A stretch of 64,000 nt of DNA from Tidjanibacter massiliensis (GCF_900104605.1 NZ_LT629959.1:1-64000), one strand, 5' to 3'. Shown: positions 1-8,742, counted from the stretch's first letter. Notes: generated from the sequence alone by a model not told the origin. Numbers and translations: made by a program.

Positions 1-471
1 ATTCTGGGTGGTGACTATCACAAAATAAGCTGCCGAGGCGAGTTCGGCAATCTTTCGATCAACCACAACTATACAGTCGTCCGTTTCGACACTATGACTG
101 CCTGGGGCGAATTTGACGACTTACGAAGATTCATTCAGTTCAAATACCCCTCCATCTTCATTTACTACCGCTCGGAAGAACCCGGAATGGGCTACTACGG
201 GACCAATGATGTCAATAGTGAATATCTGCCGCGCATTAAGGTGGAGATCCCACAAAAAAAGTCGTATTACTATTCGAATTGGGAGGAGGTATTTCAATTC
301 CTTTCCGAGAAAATCGGGACCGAGATACACAATATGGAAGAGATGAACCGATTGTTGGATATCTATAACGCGGAACACGATGATGACAGCATACTCGTAA
401 TTGAGTTCAGGTTGGACAAGGAGTGTTCTGATGTCGCGGATAGGCTTTCCGATAAATACCTCTCTGTATAA
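1..471 (+). CDS. Hypothetical protein, 5'-truncated by window edge
   Basis: The reading frame is open from the first base, so the true start lies outside the window; 156 residues are visible and end at a TAA at 469-471. An internal ATG at 94 is possible but the frame upstream of it reads as plausible protein. The visible part is rich in aromatic and acidic residues, with no signal peptide or membrane segment. A WG-containing stretch followed by EEPGMGYYG loosely recalls the ferredoxin-like fold of Api92-type proteins common on mobile elements, but this is only an impression and no function is assigned. It lies about 210 bp left of the CRISPR array and is not a recognisable cas gene. Confidence 0.6.
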   Translation: MLGGDYHKISCRGEFGNLSINHNYTVVRFDTMTAWGEFDDLRRFIQFKYPSIFIYYRSEEPGMGYYGTNDVNSEYLPRIKVEIPQKKSYYYSNWEEVFQFLSEKIGTEIHNMEEMNRLLDIYNAEHDDDSILVIEFRLDKECSDVADRLSDKYLSV

Positions 472-683
472 ACGTATATCAATATTGATATTTTTGATTG
501 AGAATAACAGAATATATCTAATTATTTGTTATTTTTTGTATTTAGAGTCGTCATTAAGGCTTAAATGACCGGATAACACAAAATTAACATAAGTTGAATT
601 TGTTGATTTTCTCTCCGCATTAGGCTGGTAAAATTTGCTACATATTTGTTACATAGTTTTGTATATAGCTGATTACCAGGCGC
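472..683. other. AT-rich flank of the CRISPR array, possible leader
   Basis: No gene is seen here. The stretch is much richer in A and T than the flanking genes and abuts the most degenerate repeat of the array. AT-rich flanks often act as leaders, yet the neighbouring repeat is decayed, which is normally the trailer end, so polarity cannot be decided. Confidence 0.3.
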
Positions 684-981
684 TGTGATTTTTTTCTTAC
701 AATTGGAATGAGAAACAACCCGGAAACGACCGCCGAATACGCCGCCGTGTTGTGGTTTGATGTAGAATTGGAATGAGAAACAACACTGAACTACCAGCCG
801 AAAGACCAATCAAGTTGTGGTTTGATGTAGAATTGGAATGAGAAACAACCAAAGAAAGCTCATCAATATGAGGAAGTCCGTTGTGGTTTGATGTAGAATT
901 GGAATGAGAAACAACATAAGGTCGGTTGGATTGAAATTCAAGGAAGTTGTGGTTTGATGTAGAATTGGAATGAGGAACAAC
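684..981. CRISPR. Short CRISPR array, 36-bp repeats, 4 spacers, no cas genes nearby
   Basis: Repeats of 36 bp lie at 749-784, 814-849, 880-915 and 946-981; they begin GTTGTGGTTTGATG and end GGAATGAGAAACAAC, so their ends are complementary (GTTGT/ACAAC). The last copy differs by one base (GAGGAACAAC). A fifth, degenerate copy at 684-719 keeps only about the last 19 bases. The four spacers are 29, 29, 30 and 30 bp (720-748, 785-813, 850-879, 916-945) and unrelated to each other. A 36-bp repeat with about 30-bp spacers and complementary ends fits type II arrays of Bacteroidota, but no cas gene is in the window, so the subtype is inference. Confidence 0.93.
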
Positions 982-1167
982 AACCGGCGTTCGGCTGTTT
1001 TTAGGAAGAATTGACAGACCGGGCGTGCCCGGATGTCATGGGGGGACGGTTGAGGCTGCGGTCTGCCATTGCTGTTCAGGTTGGCGGGAGCATGTTGCCT
1101 GCGGAAGGAAAATGTGTGCCGGATATCTGTGTACAAGATGTATCGGAATATACCGGTACCTTCGGAT

Positions 1168-1198
1168 TTTGCGGATAATCAATTAATCTTTATATTTG
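1168..1198 (+). promoter_or_regulatory. Promoter of tRNA-Leu
   Basis: TTTG at 1168-1171 and TATATTTG at 1191-1198 are separated by 19 bp and match the Bacteroidota -33/-7 consensus. The tRNA begins 15 bp downstream. Confidence 0.6.
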
Positions 1199-1212
1199 CA
1201 CACCCTAACGAC

Positions 1213-1294
1213 GCCCGGATGGCGGAATCGGTAGACGCGCTGGTCTCAAACACCAGTGGAGCAATCCGTGCCGGTTCGACCCCGGCTCCGGGTA
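1213..1294 (+). tRNA. tRNA-Leu (CAA anticodon)
   Basis: An 82-nt cloverleaf with acceptor stem GCCCGGA/TCCGGGT (G-U at 1-72) and discriminator A at 1294. The anticodon stem CTGGT/ACCAG holds loop CTCAAAC, giving anticodon CAA, which reads UUG. A long variable arm (class II tRNA) precedes the T arm GCCGG-TTCGACC-CCGGC. The terminal CCA is not encoded. It has its own promoter and a downstream hairpin. Confidence 0.95.
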
Positions 1295-1302
1295 CGCTTG
1301 AT

Positions 1303-1337
1303 GATACAACCCAGCTGATATTCAGTTGGGTCGTATC
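1303..1337 (+). terminator. Hairpin after tRNA-Leu
   Basis: A 16-bp stem (1303-1318 with 1322-1337, two G-U pairs, loop TAT) starts 8 nt after the tRNA and is followed by GTTTAAG. It probably terminates or processes the tRNA transcript, though there is no long T run. Confidence 0.6.
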
Positions 1338-1430
1338 GTTTAAGAGGAGATGTAGAACGGTTTTTCTTTGCGGTACCATTGCCTCGACCGTTTGGCAATC
1401 TCTGTGGGTGCCGGATTGTACAATGTCGCT

Positions 1431-1484
1431 AAAACGGAAACTCCGGTTCCCCGCGGACAAATATGGCGAGGAGCCGGAGTTTCC
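1431..1484 (-). terminator. Putative terminator of the BtuG-like gene
   Basis: Inverted repeat 1436-1449 / 1471-1484 (stem about 14 bp with one G-U pair), 16 nt beyond the stop codon of the leftward gene. A run of four A at 1431-1434 gives a short T tract on the transcript. Confidence 0.5.
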
Positions 1485-1500
1485 CGACGATATTACTGGA

Positions 1501-3387
1501 TTAGAATCCGGCCGTGAAATAGATTCCGGCGGGGAAGTGCGTGTAGTTCCGGTAGTCTGCAACCATTGCGGGCGTATCCGAATTGAGGTCGTATACCGAG
1601 ATATCGTTCGTGAGGAAACTCCAGCCGTAGCCCAGAATTGTATTGTAGTAGTACTCGCCCGTGACGGGGTGTACGGCCGGCATGTTGTAAATTATACCCC
1701 AGTTCACGACGTTCGGCTTCACATCGCCCAGCGTTTCGGTCGTATTCGTGGAGAACGTGTGGCGGTAGATTGTCGAGGTATTGTTGCAGAAATAGATTTT
1801 GTCGCCTTTGGCGGAAATAGCCGGTGTCGCACCCCAGCCTGCCGAGACGCTGCCTTCGGTCAGGGTGTGTTTCTCCATCGTGTAGTCGGTGGCTGACAAT
1901 TTGATGATTTGGGCCGGACTGGTCGAACAGGAAACCCATACGTAGCCCTCTTCGTCGGACTTGATGACGCCGGTCACCGTACCCTCCATTGCTATCGTTT
2001 CGGCGATGTTGCCGTTTTCGAGTATCAGTACCTTGCTGTTCGCCGGAACGAACACCTTGTCTCCGACGACCGCCATCCGGTTTTTCAGGGCGCCGGCCGT
2101 ACCCTCTATCTGTTTGAGGCTCCTCGAATCGAGGTCGAGGGTCCATACGCCGGCATTGTCGCGGATGTAGGCCGTGCGACCGACCACAGCCACATGGGAA
2201 GGCCACGAGAGCGACGAGCAATCGTCCTTGCTGAAATTGTCCGTGCGTTTGAGCGTTCTGGCATCGGCTTCGACCAGCATACCGTCGTTACCTCCGTTCT
2301 GCGATACGATATACAGTTTGTCGTCCGCTATGAACAGGTCCTGAGTCGCGTTGCCGAGCTCGGTACCGTTCATGCGCCAGTAGGCGTAGTTGATGAGGCG
2401 TCCGTCGGATGTGATGTAAATGACCGACCCGTTGTCCGACGACGGATTGCCTTCGTTGAGAACGAATGTTCCCTCCGGGTCGGAGTAATCCACTGCCGCG
2501 ATACGTGCCGATGCCAGCGTCGTCCGCTCTGCACGGTCGATGGCGATGAGTGAAAGGATGCCTTCCGTATAGTAGGAGCTGCCGGCCGCCGGGGCCGTTA
2601 CCGTTACCGTTTTGGCATGCGGGTCGAGTTTGGCCGACCATCCCTGCGGGACGTGCATCAGGTCGACCGTCGCTACATCGCCCGTAAACGGAAGTTCGCG
2701 CTCTTCACCGAATGCGAATAGGTAGTAATTGTCCACATTGGTGCCGCCCCTGGGCAGGGTCTCGGGAAAGACGAATGCGAACCCAGCCGTCGAAGTTTTC
2801 GGTATGACAATGGTCGTCTTCCCGTCAGAGAGCGTGAAAACCACTTCCGTATCGCCGTCCTCCACCTTCGAGAACAACGAGTCGCCGTCCTGCCCTTCGG
2901 CTGTGATGCCCATCGGCGTCCAGGTCGTGCCGTCGAGCGACATCTCCCACTCTTTCGTATCGGAATTGATGCGTAGCTGCGGGGTGATGCCGTCGGAACC
3001 TTCGGCCTTTATTTTCCGCCCGTCGATTTCGATGATTCGGCCGTCGAGCGCCCAGTAGTACAGCCCGTCTTCGTCTTTTACGACCGATATGGACGGAGCA
3101 TTGGTTCCGTTGGTAATCGTTGCCGTCGTGCCGTCGGAAAAGTTGATGGTATAACCGTTTTCGGTCTCGATTACCGAAGTGACTGTCATATTCTTTTGCA
3201 GTGCCTCCACCAGTTTCCGAAGGGTTTCGATGCCCGAATTGGCATTCCTGACCGCCTCTTCCATGGCTTCCACGCGGTCGTTCAGGTCATCGACCGCTTC
3301 CCGCAGCTCCTCGTCGTCGTATGGGGAACAGCTCCACATTGCGGCGCCGAACAGGACAACCGCCAGACAGGTAAACAGTTTTTTCAT
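1501..3387 (-). CDS. BtuG-like surface lipoprotein (DUF4988 plus DUF5074-type beta-propeller), probable cobalamin binding
   Basis: 628 aa. I start at the ATG at 3387 because it opens a clean SPII signal (MKKLFTCLAVVLFGAAMWSC); in-frame codons further upstream have no signal character. The lipobox Cys is followed by SPYDDEE, an acidic stretch like those that send Bacteroidota lipoproteins to the cell surface. Residues about 25-75 are a heptad-rich coiled coil, about 75-195 match the DUF4988 pattern (repeated DG motifs, YYWALDG), and from about 290 to the end repeated blade-like segments resemble DUF5074 (FVLNEGN near the start). BtuG, the high-affinity cobalamin binder of gut Bacteroides, is a surface propeller of this general kind. 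The cobalamin riboswitch about 300 bp upstream on the same strand supports that role. No BtuB-type TonB receptor or other uptake gene adjoins. Function is inferred from domain type and riboswitch. Confidence 0.75.
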   Translation of the reverse strand: MKKLFTCLAVVLFGAAMWSCSPYDDEELREAVDDLNDRVEAMEEAVRNANSGIETLRKLVEALQKNMTVTSVIETENGYTINFSDGTTATITNGTNAPSISVVKDEDGLYYWALDGRIIEIDGRKIKAEGSDGITPQLRINSDTKEWEMSLDGTTWTPMGITAEGQDGDSLFSKVEDGDTEVVFTLSDGKTTIVIPKTSTAGFAFVFPETLPRGGTNVDNYYLFAFGEERELPFTGDVATVDLMHVPQGWSAKLDPHAKTVTVTAPAAGSSYYTEGILSLIAIDRAERTTLASARIAAVDYSDPEGTFVLNEGNPSSDNGSVIYITSDGRLINYAYWRMNGTELGNATQDLFIADDKLYIVSQNGGNDGMLVEADARTLKRTDNFSKDDCSSLSWPSHVAVVGRTAYIRDNAGVWTLDLDSRSLKQIEGTAGALKNRMAVVGDKVFVPANSKVLILENGNIAETIAMEGTVTGVIKSDEEGYVWVSCSTSPAQIIKLSATDYTMEKHTLTEGSVSAGWGATPAISAKGDKIYFCNNTSTIYRHTFSTNTTETLGDVKPNVVNWGIIYNMPAVHPVTGEYYYNTILGYGWSFLTNDISVYDLNSDTPAMVADYRNYTHFPAGIYFTAGF

Positions 3388-3685
3388 GTCGTTTATGTTT
3401 AATTGAAAGATTGAATGAGTTTCAAAGACGAAAAAAGGCCGATAGGCGGATGCTGGTTTACGGCAGGTGTACAACGAACCGAAGCCGGAAAAGGAGAAGG
3501 ACGCAGGAACGGAGACCCTTTCCCGGAACGAACGTCGACAGGGTATGTAAGATTTCCTCGCCATTCGGATTACGCAGGTGACTGCATGGCGGAAGGGGAT
3601 GAAAATCAAATCGGAAAAGTGTGCCAGAGGGCCGACCAAGCCATTCGATTCCTACCCGAAACCCGCGGGTGCAAATCCATGTCGT

Positions 3686-3874
3686 TAAGGCAGGTCTTCT
3701 GACTCGTCCCGTTCACCGCGCCTTCCCGGTATCGAAACCAGTGGCAAAGAGTGCGGTAAACGACTTCTCCCGAAGGAGGGGACATACAGCAGCGAGTACT
3801 GTTCCGGATTCTCACCGGATTCCCTTTTCATCCGGTGCGGAAGCCCGAACCGGAACCATAACTGCGCAAAGGTA
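3686..3874 (-). promoter_or_regulatory. Cobalamin riboswitch with upstream -7 promoter element
   Basis: Read on the minus strand, this shows the classic cobalamin aptamer: AAAGGGAATCCGGTGAGAAT, a CTGCTGTAT segment, GCCACTGG at 3739-3746, GGGAAGGCG and a 3' block with GACGAGTCAGAAGACC and TGCC ending near 3689. A TACCTTTG -7 motif at 3867-3874 (minus) sits just upstream, so the aptamer occupies the 5' leader. The next gene on this strand starts at 3387, leaving about 300 nt for the expression platform. High cobalamin would be expected to repress the downstream lipoprotein. Confidence 0.93.
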
Positions 3875-4149
3875 GCAATCTTTTTTGCGAGTTGAGATAT
3901 GAAGCGATAAAAATCATATAAGCCCTTTTCGAAAGGGAAAGGAGGATTCATGAAACGATGGCCGACCGCAATCGTAGGGGGCGGCAGGGGAGGATGGTGC
4001 GGAACCGTTGTCGTGTCTGTATTCGAACGGACGGGCGAAGCTTCTCCTGCTTGTCGTCGGACTCCGGCGCAGCATCGGGAACGGACTTTCTCTTTGTCCG
4101 TACTGCGGATGGTCGGGGGCCGGACTGCCGGGAAAGTCGTCGGGACGGT
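3875..4149. other. Intergenic region between dxs and the cobalamin riboswitch
   Basis: No convincing gene or RNA was seen. It lies downstream of dxs and upstream of the riboswitch promoter. Confidence 0.4.
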
Positions 4150-6042
4150 TCAGGCTTTTTCCCTGCCGGCGGCTTTCCGGATAGCTGTCAGGATACCTTC
4201 CGTGTCGTAGCCGCAAATCCGTTTCAGTTCGGCTATCGTGCCGTGGTGGATGAAAGTATCGGGGATGCCGAGCCGCACGACCTCTGCGGTATAGCCGTTG
4301 GCGGAGATGAATTCGGCGACGGCGCTTCCCACGCCTCCCTCCACGGTACCGTCCTCGACGGTGATTATCCGCCGGAACCGCCGCCCGACGTCGTGCAGAA
4401 TAGCCGTGTCGAGCGGTTTGGCGAACCGCAGGCTCACCACTTCGGCGGAGATTCCCTCCTCCTCGGCCTGTACTGCGGCCTTCAGGGCATCGTTGGTTAC
4501 GGTACCTATCGCCAGAACGGCGACATCCTTCCCGCCGCGCAGGGTTATCCCGCGGCCTATCTCCATCCGTCGGAATCCGCCGCTCCAGTCGGCTCCTATC
4601 CCCCGGCCGCGCGGATAACGGATGGCGAACGGTACGCCCGACAGGAGCGCCGTGTACATCATCTCCTTGAGTTCCGCCTCGTTGGCCGGTGCGGCTATCG
4701 TCATGTTGGGCACGGAGCGCATGAAGGCGAGGTCGAACACACCGTGGTGCGTCACTCCGTCTTCGCCGACAAGGCCCGCACGGTCGAGGCAGAATATGAC
4801 CGGAAGCCGCTGGATGGCCACGTCGTGAATCATGTGGTCGTAGGCCCGCTGCATGAACGACGAGTAGATATTGCAGAAAGGTATCAGGCCGCCGGCCGCC
4901 AGTCCTGCCGAGAAAGTGACCGCATGGCCTTCGGCGATGCCGACGTCGAAGCATCGGTGGGGCATCTCCCGTTGCAGGATATCCATGGAGCTGCCCGTGA
5001 GCATGGCCGGTGTGACGCCTACGACGCGTTCGTCGAGGCGGGCGAGTTCGAGGAGCGTATAACCGAATACGTCCTGGTAGCGGTCGGGCTGGTTGTCGCC
5101 CGGATTGACGAGCAGTTCGCCGGTGACGGGATTGAACCTGCCGGGGGCGTGCCATATCGGCGGGTTGCTTTCGGCAGGTTTGTAACCCTTGCCCTTTTTG
5201 GTAACGACGTGGAGCAGTTTCGGGCCCGGAATGCTCCGCATGTCGCCCAGTACCCGTACCAGCGACTTCAGGTCGTGGCCGTCCACGGGGCCGAAATAGC
5301 GGAAGTTGAGGCTCTCGAACAGGTTGCTCTGCTTGAGAATGCTCTGTTTGACGACGTTGCCGAAATTCTGTATCGCGCGCCGCATCCGGGGGACTCCCGA
5401 CATGGCGTTCCATACCCGGTTTTTCAGCCGGTTGTAGTGTTTTGACGTGGTGATGCCGAGCAGATACTCCTTCAGCGCTCCGACGTTGGGACTGATGGAC
5501 ATGTTGTTGTCGTTCAGAATGACCAGCATGTCCGCATTGGATGCTCCGGCGTTGTTCAGCCCCTCGTAGGCAAGGCCGCCCGTCATGGCGCCGTCGCCTA
5601 TTACGGCGATGACGTTGCGGTGGATGCCCTGCAGTTTGTTGGCCTGGGCCATGCCCAGTGCGGCCGAGATGGAGACGGAAGCGTGGCCTGCCCCGAAAGC
5701 GTCGTAGGGGCTCTCCTCCATGCGCGGAAATCCGCTGATGCCGCCCAACTTCCGGTTCGTGTGGAACTGTTCCCGACGGCCGGTGAGTATCTTGTGGGCA
5801 TAGGCCTGATGGCCGACGTCCCAGACCACCTTGTCGTCCGGCGTGTCATAGACGTAATGGAGCGCTATGGCGAGTTCCACGGCTCCGAGACTCGATGCGA
5901 GGTGTCCCGGATTCACGCAGAGTTCCGATACCATGAAGTCTCTGAGTTCTGCAGCGAGCGTTTCCAGTTCGGGGACGGAGAGTCTGCGCAGGTCTTTCGG
6001 AGAATTTATGTCGTCGAGGTATTTATAGCCCGTCTTTACCAT
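4150..6042 (-). CDS. dxs: 1-deoxy-D-xylulose-5-phosphate synthase
   Basis: 630 aa, normal for the family. It condenses pyruvate and glyceraldehyde 3-phosphate to DXP using thiamine diphosphate, the first step of the MEP isoprenoid pathway. The start at 6042 (MVKTGYKYLDDINSPKDLRR) matches the usual N-terminus; an in-frame extension further upstream would run into pyrH and is rejected. The motifs HLASSLGAVEL, WDVGHQAYAHKI and GDGAMTGG with the following NDNNMSISPNVG identify the thiamine diphosphate domain; EGHAVTFSAG and the C-terminal transketolase domain follow. A divergent arrangement with pyrH leaves 100 bp between starts, with a TATCTTTG motif on the minus strand at 6067-6074. Confidence 0.96.
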   Translation of the reverse strand: MVKTGYKYLDDINSPKDLRRLSVPELETLAAELRDFMVSELCVNPGHLASSLGAVELAIALHYVYDTPDDKVVWDVGHQAYAHKILTGRREQFHTNRKLGGISGFPRMEESPYDAFGAGHASVSISAALGMAQANKLQGIHRNVIAVIGDGAMTGGLAYEGLNNAGASNADMLVILNDNNMSISPNVGALKEYLLGITTSKHYNRLKNRVWNAMSGVPRMRRAIQNFGNVVKQSILKQSNLFESLNFRYFGPVDGHDLKSLVRVLGDMRSIPGPKLLHVVTKKGKGYKPAESNPPIWHAPGRFNPVTGELLVNPGDNQPDRYQDVFGYTLLELARLDERVVGVTPAMLTGSSMDILQREMPHRCFDVGIAEGHAVTFSAGLAAGGLIPFCNIYSSFMQRAYDHMIHDVAIQRLPVIFCLDRAGLVGEDGVTHHGVFDLAFMRSVPNMTIAAPANEAELKEMMYTALLSGVPFAIRYPRGRGIGADWSGGFRRMEIGRGITLRGGKDVAVLAIGTVTNDALKAAVQAEEEGISAEVVSLRFAKPLDTAILHDVGRRFRRIITVEDGTVEGGVGSAVAEFISANGYTAEVVRLGIPDTFIHHGTIAELKRICGYDTEGILTAIRKAAGREKA

Positions 6043-6066
6043 GAGAGGAGTGTACGTATCGGGGTA

Positions 6067-6074
6067 CAAAGATA
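6067..6074 (-). promoter_or_regulatory. Putative -7 element of dxs
   Basis: The minus strand reads TATCTTTG, 25 bp before the dxs start. No clear -33 partner was found, so confidence is limited. Confidence 0.4.
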
Positions 6075-6142
6075 CCCAATTATAACTATTTCTGAAAAAA
6101 ATCGTATCTTCGTGTCGTATAACATCCGAGGTAGGCTGTAAG

Positions 6143-6850
6143 ATGAAATATAAGAGAATATTGCTGAAACTGAGCGGCGAGTCGCTGGCCGGCGATGGAG
6201 AGTACGGACTTTCGGCCGGGGTACTCGGTTCGTATGCGTCGCAGATACGGGAAATCGCCGGGGCCGGCGTGGAGGTCGGCATAGTTATTGGAGGAGGAAA
6301 CATATTCCGCGGCATGCAGGGTGCGGAGAGGGGATTCGACCGTGTGAAGGGCGACCAGATGGGAATGCTCGCGACGGTCATCAACTCGCTGGCTCTGGAA
6401 TCCGCGCTGCGGGCGGAGGGGATGCAGGCGAAGGTGCTGACTTCCATATGCATGGAGCCGGTCGGGGAGTATTACTCCAAGGACAAGGCGGTGGATTACC
6501 TGAGCAGGGGATACGTCGTGATAATCGGCGGCGGAACATCCAATCCCTATTTTACGACCGACAGTGCCGCAGCGCTCCGCGGCATAGAGATAGAGGCCGA
6601 CGTGCTGCTGAAAGGGACGCGGGTGGACGGCATTTACGATGCCGACCCGGAGAAGCATCCGGAGGCACGGAAATTCGGCGAGATAACTTTCGGGGAGGTG
6701 TATGCCCGCGGGCTTCGGATTATGGACCTGACGGCTTTCACGCTCTGCCGGGAGAACGGCCTGCCGATAGTCGTCTTCGACATGGATACGCCCGGAAACC
6801 TGCGCAGGGTAGTCCGGGGCGAAGCGATAGGGACGTTGGTGAGGGAATAG
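6143..6850 (+). CDS. pyrH: UMP kinase
   Basis: 235 aa, the usual length. It phosphorylates UMP to UDP in pyrimidine synthesis; bacterial UMP kinases belong to the amino acid kinase fold and are normally hexameric. The N-terminal KRILLKLSGESLAG, the glycine-rich GIVIGGGNIFRG, the IIGGGTSNPYFTTDSAAALR segment and LKGTRVDGIYDADPEK are family signatures. It precedes a thioredoxin-like gene and frr on the same strand; pyrH and frr are close neighbours in many bacteria. Confidence 0.97.
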   Translation: MKYKRILLKLSGESLAGDGEYGLSAGVLGSYASQIREIAGAGVEVGIVIGGGNIFRGMQGAERGFDRVKGDQMGMLATVINSLALESALRAEGMQAKVLTSICMEPVGEYYSKDKAVDYLSRGYVVIIGGGTSNPYFTTDSAAALRGIEIEADVLLKGTRVDGIYDADPEKHPEARKFGEITFGEVYARGLRIMDLTAFTLCRENGLPIVVFDMDTPGNLRRVVRGEAIGTLVRE

Positions 6851-6900
6851 CCCTGCCCGGCCGAGAGGAAGGATATCACTTTACAAAAATACGATTGTTT

Positions 6901-7416
6901 ATGAAGAGAATATTGTCAATGCTTTTTGCAGTGTTGTTCTGTTGCGGTATCGCGTCCGCGCAGGGCGACGTGGAGCGGACCACCCTGTTGAAGAAGGGGA
7001 TGGATGTGCCCGAATTTTCCGTACGGATGCTGGACGGTACGACGCTGACTTCTGCCGAGTTGGAGGGAAAGGTGGTGCTGGTGAATTTCTGGGCTACGTG
7101 GTGTCCCCCGTGCCGCAAGGAGTTCACACGGCTGCAAAAGGATATCGTGGACCGTTTCGAGGGGAAGGATTTCGTACTTCTGCCGGTATCGATAGATGAC
7201 GGCGAGGAGGCCGTCAGGGAGTTCATGCGGAAGAACGGGTACGAATTTCCGGTAGCTTTCGACGGGGACAAGAAACTTTATGGGATGTTTGCGGAGAAAT
7301 ACGTGCCGCGCAACTTCATCATCGGCAAGGACGGGAAGATAGCTTTCCAGACGGTCGGTTATACGCCCGACGAATTCGACGAAATGGTCAGGGGCATCGA
7401 GGCCCTGTTGAAATAG
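6901..7416 (+). CDS. TlpA-like periplasmic thioredoxin
   Basis: 171 aa. The ATG at 6901 opens a signal peptide (MKRILSMLFAVLFCCGIASA, cleavage after ASA), so the mature protein is probably periplasmic. The thioredoxin fold is shown by VVLVNFWATWCPPCRKEF with active-site WCPPC, and by VPRNFIIGKDGKI carrying the cis-Pro loop. Such AhpC/TSA-Redoxin members reduce disulfides, for example in cytochrome c maturation or envelope repair; the partner is unknown. It sits between pyrH (50 bp) and frr (46 bp), an insertion into an otherwise common neighbourhood. Confidence 0.9.
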   Translation: MKRILSMLFAVLFCCGIASAQGDVERTTLLKKGMDVPEFSVRMLDGTTLTSAELEGKVVLVNFWATWCPPCRKEFTRLQKDIVDRFEGKDFVLLPVSIDDGEEAVREFMRKNGYEFPVAFDGDKKLYGMFAEKYVPRNFIIGKDGKIAFQTVGYTPDEFDEMVRGIEALLK

Positions 7417-7462
7417 AAAACGGGACAATTTTTGATTCAAGCTACATAAAACCTTAACGTTT

Positions 7463-8026
7463 ATGACTGAAGAAGCAACCCTGATATTGGACATTGCCGA
7501 GGAGAAGATGAACAAGGCGCTTGAGCATCTTGTCGAGGCGCTGCTCGGAATAAGGGCGGGAAAGGCCAGCCCCAATGTATTGAAAGGAATCATGGTGGAT
7601 TACTACGGTTCGCAGACGCCCGTTTCGCAGGTGGCGAGTGTTACCGTGCCTGATGCCAAAACGATACTCATCCAGCCGTGGGAGAAAGGGATGATACCCG
7701 TAATAGAGAAGGCGATACTCGTGTCGAACATCGGATTGACGCCTTCCAATAATGGTGAGCATATCCGGCTTTCGATTCCTGCGCTGACCGAAGAGCGCCG
7801 CAGGGAGCTCGTGAAACAGGTGAAAGGCGAAGGGGAGACGGCGCGTGTGAGTGTCCGCAATGCCCGCCGCGAAGCGGTCGAGGCTTTCAAGGCAGCCCAG
7901 AAGAACGGTATGCCCGAAGATATGGCGAAGGACGGTGAGGCGGAAGCCCAGAAGCTGACCGACCGGTTCAGCAAGCAGATAGAGGAGGCGTTGGCCGAGA
8001 AGGAGAAAGAGATAATGACCGTATAG
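7463..8026 (+). CDS. frr: Ribosome recycling factor
   Basis: 187 aa, normal length. With EF-G it splits post-termination ribosomes. The family shows through the [19 protein letters not shown] segment, [36 protein letters not shown] and [20 protein letters not shown]. The two long N- and C-terminal helical regions are intact. A strong hairpin follows the stop codon. Confidence 0.97.
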   Translation: MTEEATLILDIAEEKMNKALEHLVEALLGIRAGKASPNVLKGIMVDYYGSQTPVSQVASVTVPDAKTILIQPWEKGMIPVIEKAILVSNIGLTPSNNGEHIRLSIPALTEERRRELVKQVKGEGETARVSVRNARREAVEAFKAAQKNGMPEDMAKDGEAEAQKLTDRFSKQIEEALAEKEKEIMTV

Positions 8027-8053
8027 CTGCGGTCGGCAGCTCCGTAAAGCGAT

Positions 8054-8092
8054 GGCAGGCTGCCGGGACGGATTCCGTCCCGGCAGCCTGCC
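8054..8092. terminator. Strong hairpin terminator between frr and the pentapeptide gene
   Basis: Perfect 19-bp stem, 8054-8072 with 8074-8092, followed on the plus strand by ATTTTGG. It sits between convergent genes and may serve both strands. Confidence 0.8.
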
Positions 8093-8158
8093 ATTTTGGG
8101 GTGGGCAAAAGATGGTTGCGTGTCCGAATTTCCTGGTCTGTCGTTGGAACAGGCCGGG

Positions 8159-8737
8159 TTATGGATTTTCTATCTTTATCCGGTATTTGGCAAGCAGGCC
8201 CGGCAGGGAGGCCTGAGAGAAACGCGCACCGTTGAGCCGGTTGGTTTCCGGGTCGATAGTAAAACCGGAAGAAGTCAGGAAATCCGCACTTCTCAGGTCG
8301 TTGTCGGTAAAGGAGGAGCCCTGCATGTCGCAAGCGTCGAAGAGAACGCCTTTCAAGATGCACGATTCGAATACGGTAGCGTGCATCCGGCATTGCCGGA
8401 AAACGGAGTCGGCGGTGATGTGCAGAAATACCGCATCGTCGAAGATACACTCCGTGAAGGATGCCGACAGTCTGTGTGAGCTGTTTCTCTCTCCGAATGA
8501 TGTTCCGGACATCTTGCATCCGGAGAACGTCACCCCGTCCATTACCGTATTCGCGAATGCGGAGAGGCTAAAATCGCAGCCGGTGAAACGACAGTCGAGC
8601 AGGATAATGCCATGCAGGAGCAGTGTCGTGAAAGTGCCGCCTCTGAATATGCATTTGTCGAATACGGTACCTTCCTGAAAAAGGGTGTCCGCCTCGTTTT
8701 TTCCGAATGTTCGTCCAGTTATGATATCGGCTTCCAT
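8159..8737 (-). CDS. Pentapeptide-repeat protein (Qnr/McbG-like architecture)
   Basis: 192 aa, no signal peptide. From about residue 25 to 165 the sequence follows the pentapeptide pattern with F or L every fifth position (for example FDKCIFRGGTF, CRFTGCDFSLSAF, VFESCILKGVLFDACDM), which folds as a right-handed beta-helix. The C-terminus (IDPETNRLNGARFSQASLPG) resembles the tails of Qnr-type proteins. Relatives such as Qnr, MfpA and McbG mimic DNA and protect gyrase from quinolones or microcin B17, but many pentapeptide proteins have no known role. It starts 5 bp after the TolC-like gene and is probably last in the exporter operon, suggesting self-protection or resistance linked to export; that is inference. 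Confidence 0.85.
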   Translation of the reverse strand: MEADIITGRTFGKNEADTLFQEGTVFDKCIFRGGTFTTLLLHGIILLDCRFTGCDFSLSAFANTVMDGVTFSGCKMSGTSFGERNSSHRLSASFTECIFDDAVFLHITADSVFRQCRMHATVFESCILKGVLFDACDMQGSSFTDNDLRSADFLTSSGFTIDPETNRLNGARFSQASLPGLLAKYRIKIENP

Positions 8738-8742
8738 AAATC

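Noticed and set aside
600-625. Possible tracrRNA anti-repeat left of the CRISPR array
   Set aside because: The similarity to the reverse complement of the repeat is short and broken, with no terminator nearby.
1069-1896. Open frame on the plus strand running through tRNA-Leu and the BtuG-like gene end
   Set aside because: It crosses a certain tRNA, its terminator and the conserved 3' end of a gene on the other strand.
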